Of a DNA stretch of 64,000 nt, positions 60,093 through 64,000 are shown one piece after another; within the stretch, counting starts at the first letter, position 1; each line of letters opens with the position of its first letter. The stretch comes from Chitinophaga jiangningensis (lineage in GTDB: Bacteria > Bacteroidota > Bacteroidia > Chitinophagales > Chitinophagaceae): assembly GCF_900142605.1 (NCBI RefSeq), contig NZ_FRBL01000009.1:1-64000 (forward strand), given 5' to 3'. Under the pieces are notes generated by a model. The model was not told the origin of the DNA and did not search any database. It saw only the letters and a list, made by a program, of their open reading frames with translations. The position numbers were made by a program, and so were the translations under genes.

Positions 60093-62336
60093 CTATCGCC
60101 TAAACCTGCCACCCCCCCGCTGAAATCCGCCACCACCACGATTAAACCCGCCACCACTGCGTTGCCAGTTTTGAAAACGCTGCGTTTGCATATTTCCCCG
60201 CTGCCGGTTAAAATGTGATTGATCCAGGCCGTGCATTGTTTCGCCGGATATATTGCGGGTTGCACCTGAAATATTGTTATTACGGGTAGCTCCACTTATA
60301 TTTTTATCGGGCGTATTCACGTGTTGCCAGGAGCCATTATTAAACTGTGTCCAGTTGCCGTTGGCGTTTTTCCGATACACATTTCCATCGTGCCCCGCAT
60401 ATACGTTCCCGTTATTGCCACGAATCACTGTACCGTTATTGCCATGCACCACCGTACCACTCTGCCCGCTGCGGGTGCGATACCCGGCGATAGTTCCATT
60501 TGCAGTGGTTACATGCCCGGTTTGAATGGCATGCCCATTTTTGGCTGCTACGGATGTACCCCACTGGCTATAAGCATTGTGGCCTTGTGCGGTGGCACCA
60601 TAGGCACCCGTCCAGGGGTTGTAGCTATGCGCCACGGTACGACCACCATACCAGCCCTGTACGCTGGCCGCGCGGCCATACCTGCCGGTAGCAGGATTGT
60701 ACCAGGCTGCGGAGCCCGCGGCAGCATATGGTCCGTATACACTGCGACCTACGGCGAAACCACCCGTCCAGGGGTTGTAAATAGCGCCGGCGCCATAGGT
60801 CATTGGCCACGGATGATACCACGGGTACATCATGCCCGGGCCCCAGTAAAAGTAAGGCGGATACCACCAGCCCGTGCCATAGGCGATAGTAGCGCCCAGC
60901 GCTGCTCCGAAGATGAACATACCCAGGTAACCTGCGGTATAACTGCTCTCTACAGTAGTAGAGGAAGTTTCCACCTGTGTCACATAAGTCACATTATAAA
61001 CCGGAGAGCTGGGAGGTATGCTGTAAATCTCCTGTGGAACGGAGTTGGCAGTTTCCCAGGGGCCGGTAGGCCTGGTGGACATAAACCAGATTCCCTGAAA
61101 GCAGAGATAGTATAGGTCGCCGTCTTTAATCACTTTCTCCTGTGTATTTACGGCGTATTCCAGCTTGGTAGTTTCGATTGGTTTAAACTGTGGCGTACCA
61201 TCATAGTGAACACTCACTTTGGCAGCAGCTTCCTGTTTGTTTACACTCACAGTGGTGGGTATCTGCGCGAGCATTACAGCATCAGACGCCTCGATGGTTC
61301 CAGGTACAGAGGCCAGTACACGGGATTTAGGACTGTTGGATGGAATTTTCTTAAAATCTTCCGGGAGCTTGTCGCCTGCATATTCCCATGGCCCTGAAGT
61401 GTTTGCTGCACTGAACCAGCGGCCGGACAGGAGAACATAATACTGTTTTGTACTATTATCTACAAAAAAATCATTATCAGTATTAGCCCCATACAGCAGC
61501 TCCGTACCTGGAATGCGGGTGTATACCGGGGTGCCATTAAACAGGATCATTTCCGCAGGGCCGTCACTGAAAAATACTTGTTCCGGCTGCGTGGTGGCTG
61601 GTGGTGGCACCATCTTTTTTACCTCGTCAAAATTTTCACCGGTGGGCAGCTTGCTCATATCTTTCGGCAGGATGCGGGTAAGGGTGTAAGGTCCTTTTAT
61701 GTCTTTAGAGAGATACCAGCCCTTATCTGCCATGAGGTAGTATTCTTTTTTCGATTTCTCATAGAACAAGTCCCAGTTAGTATTTACCACGAATTGCAGG
61801 CCTGTTTTTGCAATCGGGCTCAGCACGGGTTCCCCTTGCATCAGGAGCAGGATGGCGGGCCTGGTGCTATAAAAAATCTGAGGCGGATCATTTTTAACTG
61901 CGGCGGCCTTCACATCGGTATTTTTCCCGTTGAGGTCCGCCAGCAATCGATCTACCGCGATGGGCTGGGGATTGGTAGGCATCAGCTCTTTAAAGAGGGT
62001 GGTCATGGCAGGCACCTCCTTTTCGTCCAGCGACGGAAATCGTATATCCGTCAGGTTAAGGGCATTAAAATAAGCAGTGCGGGTATCCTTGTTCACTTCA
62101 GTACCGGCGGTAAAGGAAGCAATACCAGCCTGTTGCCTGCCGTTGGAAGGCGTCAGTGAAAATGCCATGCGGCCTTTGAGGGTACGATAGTTATCCCAGG
62201 AGTCGATCTGCGGCTGGTAATATACCAGGGTAGCCCCATCTTTTGTGACCTGGCGCGGCCAGCCGAAATCCTGCGCCACTGCACTAAAGGTGACTGTAAA
62301 AACGAAAACAGCAATTAAGCACAATAGCTTATTCAT
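60093..62336 (-). CDS. Exported repeat protein with RGG-rich tail
   Basis: A 747-residue protein; the ATG at 62336 gives a signal peptide (MNKLLCLIAVFVFTVTFSAVAQ), and an upstream open frame to 62825 has no support. Three copies of a ~75-residue unit lie at ~160-231, 260-332 and 377-441, each with a GxP...T.L.(Y/F)..NT...(F/Y)...YYL...G.W(F/Y)......GP(W/Y) core ending in IP or LP. Then a hydrophobic Gly-rich segment (~470-490), a YNPWTG-type aromatic-repeat region, and a C-terminal RGG-rich, strongly basic end (QRGGGRFRR). I do not recognise a function; a carbohydrate-binding or surface-structural role is plausible. Confidence 0.72.
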   Translation of the reverse strand: MNKLLCLIAVFVFTVTFSAVAQDFGWPRQVTKDGATLVYYQPQIDSWDNYRTLKGRMAFSLTPSNGRQQAGIASFTAGTEVNKDTRTAYFNALNLTDIRFPSLDEKEVPAMTTLFKELMPTNPQPIAVDRLLADLNGKNTDVKAAAVKNDPPQIFYSTRPAILLLMQGEPVLSPIAKTGLQFVVNTNWDLFYEKSKKEYYLMADKGWYLSKDIKGPYTLTRILPKDMSKLPTGENFDEVKKMVPPPATTQPEQVFFSDGPAEMILFNGTPVYTRIPGTELLYGANTDNDFFVDNSTKQYYVLLSGRWFSAANTSGPWEYAGDKLPEDFKKIPSNSPKSRVLASVPGTIEASDAVMLAQIPTTVSVNKQEAAAKVSVHYDGTPQFKPIETTKLEYAVNTQEKVIKDGDLYYLCFQGIWFMSTRPTGPWETANSVPQEIYSIPPSSPVYNVTYVTQVETSSTTVESSYTAGYLGMFIFGAALGATIAYGTGWWYPPYFYWGPGMMYPWYHPWPMTYGAGAIYNPWTGGFAVGRSVYGPYAAAGSAAWYNPATGRYGRAASVQGWYGGRTVAHSYNPWTGAYGATAQGHNAYSQWGTSVAAKNGHAIQTGHVTTANGTIAGYRTRSGQSGTVVHGNNGTVIRGNNGNVYAGHDGNVYRKNANGNWTQFNNGSWQHVNTPDKNISGATRNNNISGATRNISGETMHGLDQSHFNRQRGNMQTQRFQNWQRSGGGFNRGGGGFQRGGGRFRR

Positions 62337-62556
62337 ATTCTGATTTTTGCGTGTGGAATAAGTGAATGATGAATGATGGATTGCTGAATTTGGATAGGCC
62401 AGGTGGATTGATAGTAATAACAACATGGAAGCCTGCAATGTTGCCTTACCGGTATCAGAAATCGTCAAACGCTGAATCCGCTTATATTTCAGCGTATAAA
62501 CCGGCATGTATTTTTCAGTATTTTCTGGAAATTTTAACCGCATAAAATATCCAGAC

Positions 62557-62799
62557 ATGAAAGTTCCCAAGTTTTTATTATTGGCTGCCGTAGCAGCGCT
62601 GGGTTTTACCGCTTGTGGTAATAACAACCGTTCCGGCAACCAGGAAACCAATGACACCACCTCCACGATGATAGACAGTGGAGGACTTACCCCTGATACG
62701 GCACCTGCGGCGCAGCTGCCTCCGGGGGCACCTAATCCGGGTGAAGATAGCGCGCGGTATGGCACCGGCACCGGAGATACTTCAAAAAACAACCGATAA
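62557..62799 (+). CDS. Small lipoprotein
   Basis: An 80-residue protein with a lipobox-type signal (LLLAAVAALGFTAC; lipid Cys at 20), then a low-complexity Asn/Thr/Gly/Pro-rich mature part. No domain is visible. The ATG at 62557 starts at the signal peptide; an upstream in-frame start at 62506 adds nothing. It is divergent to the repeat protein gene and followed by a long hairpin. Function unknown. Confidence 0.75.
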   Translation: MKVPKFLLLAAVAALGFTACGNNNRSGNQETNDTTSTMIDSGGLTPDTAPAAQLPPGAPNPGEDSARYGTGTGDTSKNNR

Positions 62800-62814
62800 C
62801 AACAGGTTATCTTC

Positions 62815-62851
62815 CTGATTTTCACCCTGCCACAGGCAGGGCGAAAATCAG
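62815..62851 (+). terminator. Long hairpin after the small lipoprotein gene
   Basis: CTGATTTTC-A-CCCTGCC (62815-62831) pairs with GGCAGGG-C-GAAAATCAG (62835-62851), one mismatch. It lies 16 bp after the lipoprotein stop. The plus-strand downstream has no T-tract, so it may work only weakly or in the other direction. Confidence 0.5.
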
Positions 62852-62963
62852 GGTATAAGAATATGTCAACTTAATTACCCCATTTGTAGCAACCACTCCT
62901 CATATTCCTCTGGAATTTTCCGATTTTTTCTTACCTTGATCGGTGACAATTTCTAAACTATTT

Positions 62964-64000
62964 ATGAAGCGGATATTAACGATTGCCCTTTCGCTGGGTA
63001 TTGCCGCTGGTGCGAGTGCACAGCAAACACAGAAGCCACCGTTGCATGGTAAAAATTGGATGGCTGTTACCGGCAAACCGCTCGCAGCTACCGCGGGCGC
63101 TATGATATTTCAGCAAAACGGGAATGCGGTGGATGCTGCCTGCGCTATGCTGGCGGCCACCTGCACGATGTGGGACGTATTGAGTTGGGGAGGAGAAACG
63201 CAGGCCCTCATCTATAATCCAAAAACCGGTAAGGTTATCGCCATCAACGCCCTGGGCGTGGCTCCTACCGGCGCTACACCGGAATTTTACAAAGGCAAAG
63301 ACTACGATTTTCCACCGGAATACGGACCACTGGCAGCAGTGACGCCAGGCACCGTTGGCGGACTTTGCTATATGCTCGCCAACTACGGTACCATGAGCCT
63401 GAAGGAAGTGCTGGCACCCGCTATGGATATGGCCGCCGGCTATCCCATAGATGCCCAAACCGCCAACCAGATGGAACGCGGCAAGAAATACATCAACCAG
63501 TGGCCCTACAGCAAAGCTGTTTTCCTTACCCACCCCGGCGCTACACGTGAAGCACCGGAAGCAGGGGAAATATTTGTGCAGAAAGACCTGTTGACTACCT
63601 TGCAGAAACTGGTAGCCGCGGAGCAGGATGCGCTGGCTAAAAAGAAGAGTCGCAAAGAGGCGATCATGGCGGCTTACGACCGCTTTTATAAAGGCGACAT
63701 AGCCAAAGAATTTGTGCGTGGCTGCCAGGAACAGGGCGGGCTCATCACCCTGCAGGACCTCGCCAACTGGAAGCCGGTGGAAGAAGAGCCTCTCCACGTA
63801 AATTATAAAGGCATCGAAGTGTATAAGCTCAAAGAATGGACGCAAGGCCCCATGCTCCTGCAAAGCCTGAACATCCTGGAGAATTTTGACCTGAAAGCGA
63901 TGGGCTACAACTCCCCTTCGTATATCCATACGATTTACCAAACTATGAACCTCACTTTTGCTGACCGTGATTTTTATTACGGCGATCCTGCCTTCAATAA
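62964..64000 (+). CDS. Gamma-glutamyltransferase-family protein (5' part, runs off the window)
   Basis: A gene open to the right edge; 345 residues are visible and the 3' part is missing. The signal peptide is MKRILTIALSLGIAAGASAQ. The N-terminal region has the family signature MAVTGKPLAATAGAMIFQQNGNAVDAACAMLAA and the later SWGGETQALIYN, TPGTVGGLCYML and RDFYYGDPAF-type stretches of the gamma-glutamyltranspeptidase superfamily, whose heavy chain is followed by an autocatalytic Thr not visible here. It is probably a periplasmic Ntn-hydrolase acting on glutathione or a related peptide. An antisense frame (62976-63941) is a shadow. Confidence 0.88.
   Translation, partial: MKRILTIALSLGIAAGASAQQTQKPPLHGKNWMAVTGKPLAATAGAMIFQQNGNAVDAACAMLAATCTMWDVLSWGGETQALIYNPKTGKVIAINALGVAPTGATPEFYKGKDYDFPPEYGPLAAVTPGTVGGLCYMLANYGTMSLKEVLAPAMDMAAGYPIDAQTANQMERGKKYINQWPYSKAVFLTHPGATREAPEAGEIFVQKDLLTTLQKLVAAEQDALAKKKSRKEAIMAAYDRFYKGDIAKEFVRGCQEQGGLITLQDLANWKPVEEEPLHVNYKGIEVYKLKEWTQGPMLLQSLNILENFDLKAMGYNSPSYIHTIYQTMNLTFADRDFYYGDPAFN

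Noticed and set aside
62337..62825. Upstream open extension of the 60093-62336 reading frame
   Set aside because: No similarity or signal, and it starts a long way before the clear signal peptide at 62336; it also crosses the promoter region of the divergent lipoprotein.
62976..63941. 321-codon minus-strand frame
   Set aside because: Antisense shadow of the gamma-glutamyltransferase-family gene on the plus strand.
1..64000. CRISPR arrays and insertion sequences
   Set aside because: No regular direct-repeat array with spacers, and no transposase-like product, was found in any part of the window.

Overview
The window looks like chromosome from a Bacteroidota bacterium close to Chitinophaga. 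The signs are a PorP/SprF-type protein linked to type IX secretion, Cys-type sulfatases and a GH29 fucosidase with N-terminal export signals, an RRM-type RNA-binding protein, a baeRF protein, several promoter-like TAnnTTTG boxes, and few Shine-Dalgarno sequences. This assignment is inferred from gene content only.

Layout. (1) 0-13 kb is accessory small-molecule metabolism: two alpha/beta hydrolases, five SDR-fold proteins (one with its catalytic Tyr and Lys replaced), a zinc alcohol dehydrogenase plus an isochorismatase-family hydrolase, a secreted cyclase, and AraC, HxlR and sigma-70-type regulators. A c-type cytochrome lipoprotein lies at 10.6-12.2 kb. (2) 13-26 kb is mixed: a possible hotdog-fold protein, a fucosidase with a sugar mutarotase, an ABC-F ATPase translationally coupled to a TetR regulator, an RRM protein, tRNA-Leu(CAG), a DinB protein, a second TetR regulator, and a baeRF/universal-stress pair. 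(3) 26.2-47.3 kb, minus strand, is a nearly gap-free 15-gene operon for an extracellular contractile injection system (eCIS). In transcription order it encodes a DUF4255 cap, an unknown 395-aa protein, the sheath, two tube proteins, a 53-aa DUF5908 protein, a LysM adaptor, a VgrG-like spike, a PAAR tip, a gp25-like protein, two giant baseplate proteins, a tape-measure protein, an AAA+ ATPase, and a DUF4157 protein with an OmpA-like C-terminal half. (4) 47.9-53.1 kb, same strand, holds a leucine-rich-repeat protein and three tandem paralogues with an HExxH...IDD...NAAHFEE arrangement that resembles aspzincin (M35-like) metallopeptidases. None has a signal peptide, and each is preceded by a similar promoter-like element. 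(5) 53-64 kb holds a methyltransferase, three Cys-type sulfatases, a PorP-like protein, a repeat protein with an RGG-rich tail, a small lipoprotein and the start of a gamma-glutamyltransferase-family gene cut by the window edge.

The most interesting unit is (3)+(4): a contractile injection machine with no recognisable tail fibre, next to a family of putative metallopeptidase cargo proteins and an LRR protein. My working model is that the operon builds the particle and the upstream block supplies its payload. The protease fold and the cargo role are inferences from motifs and position.
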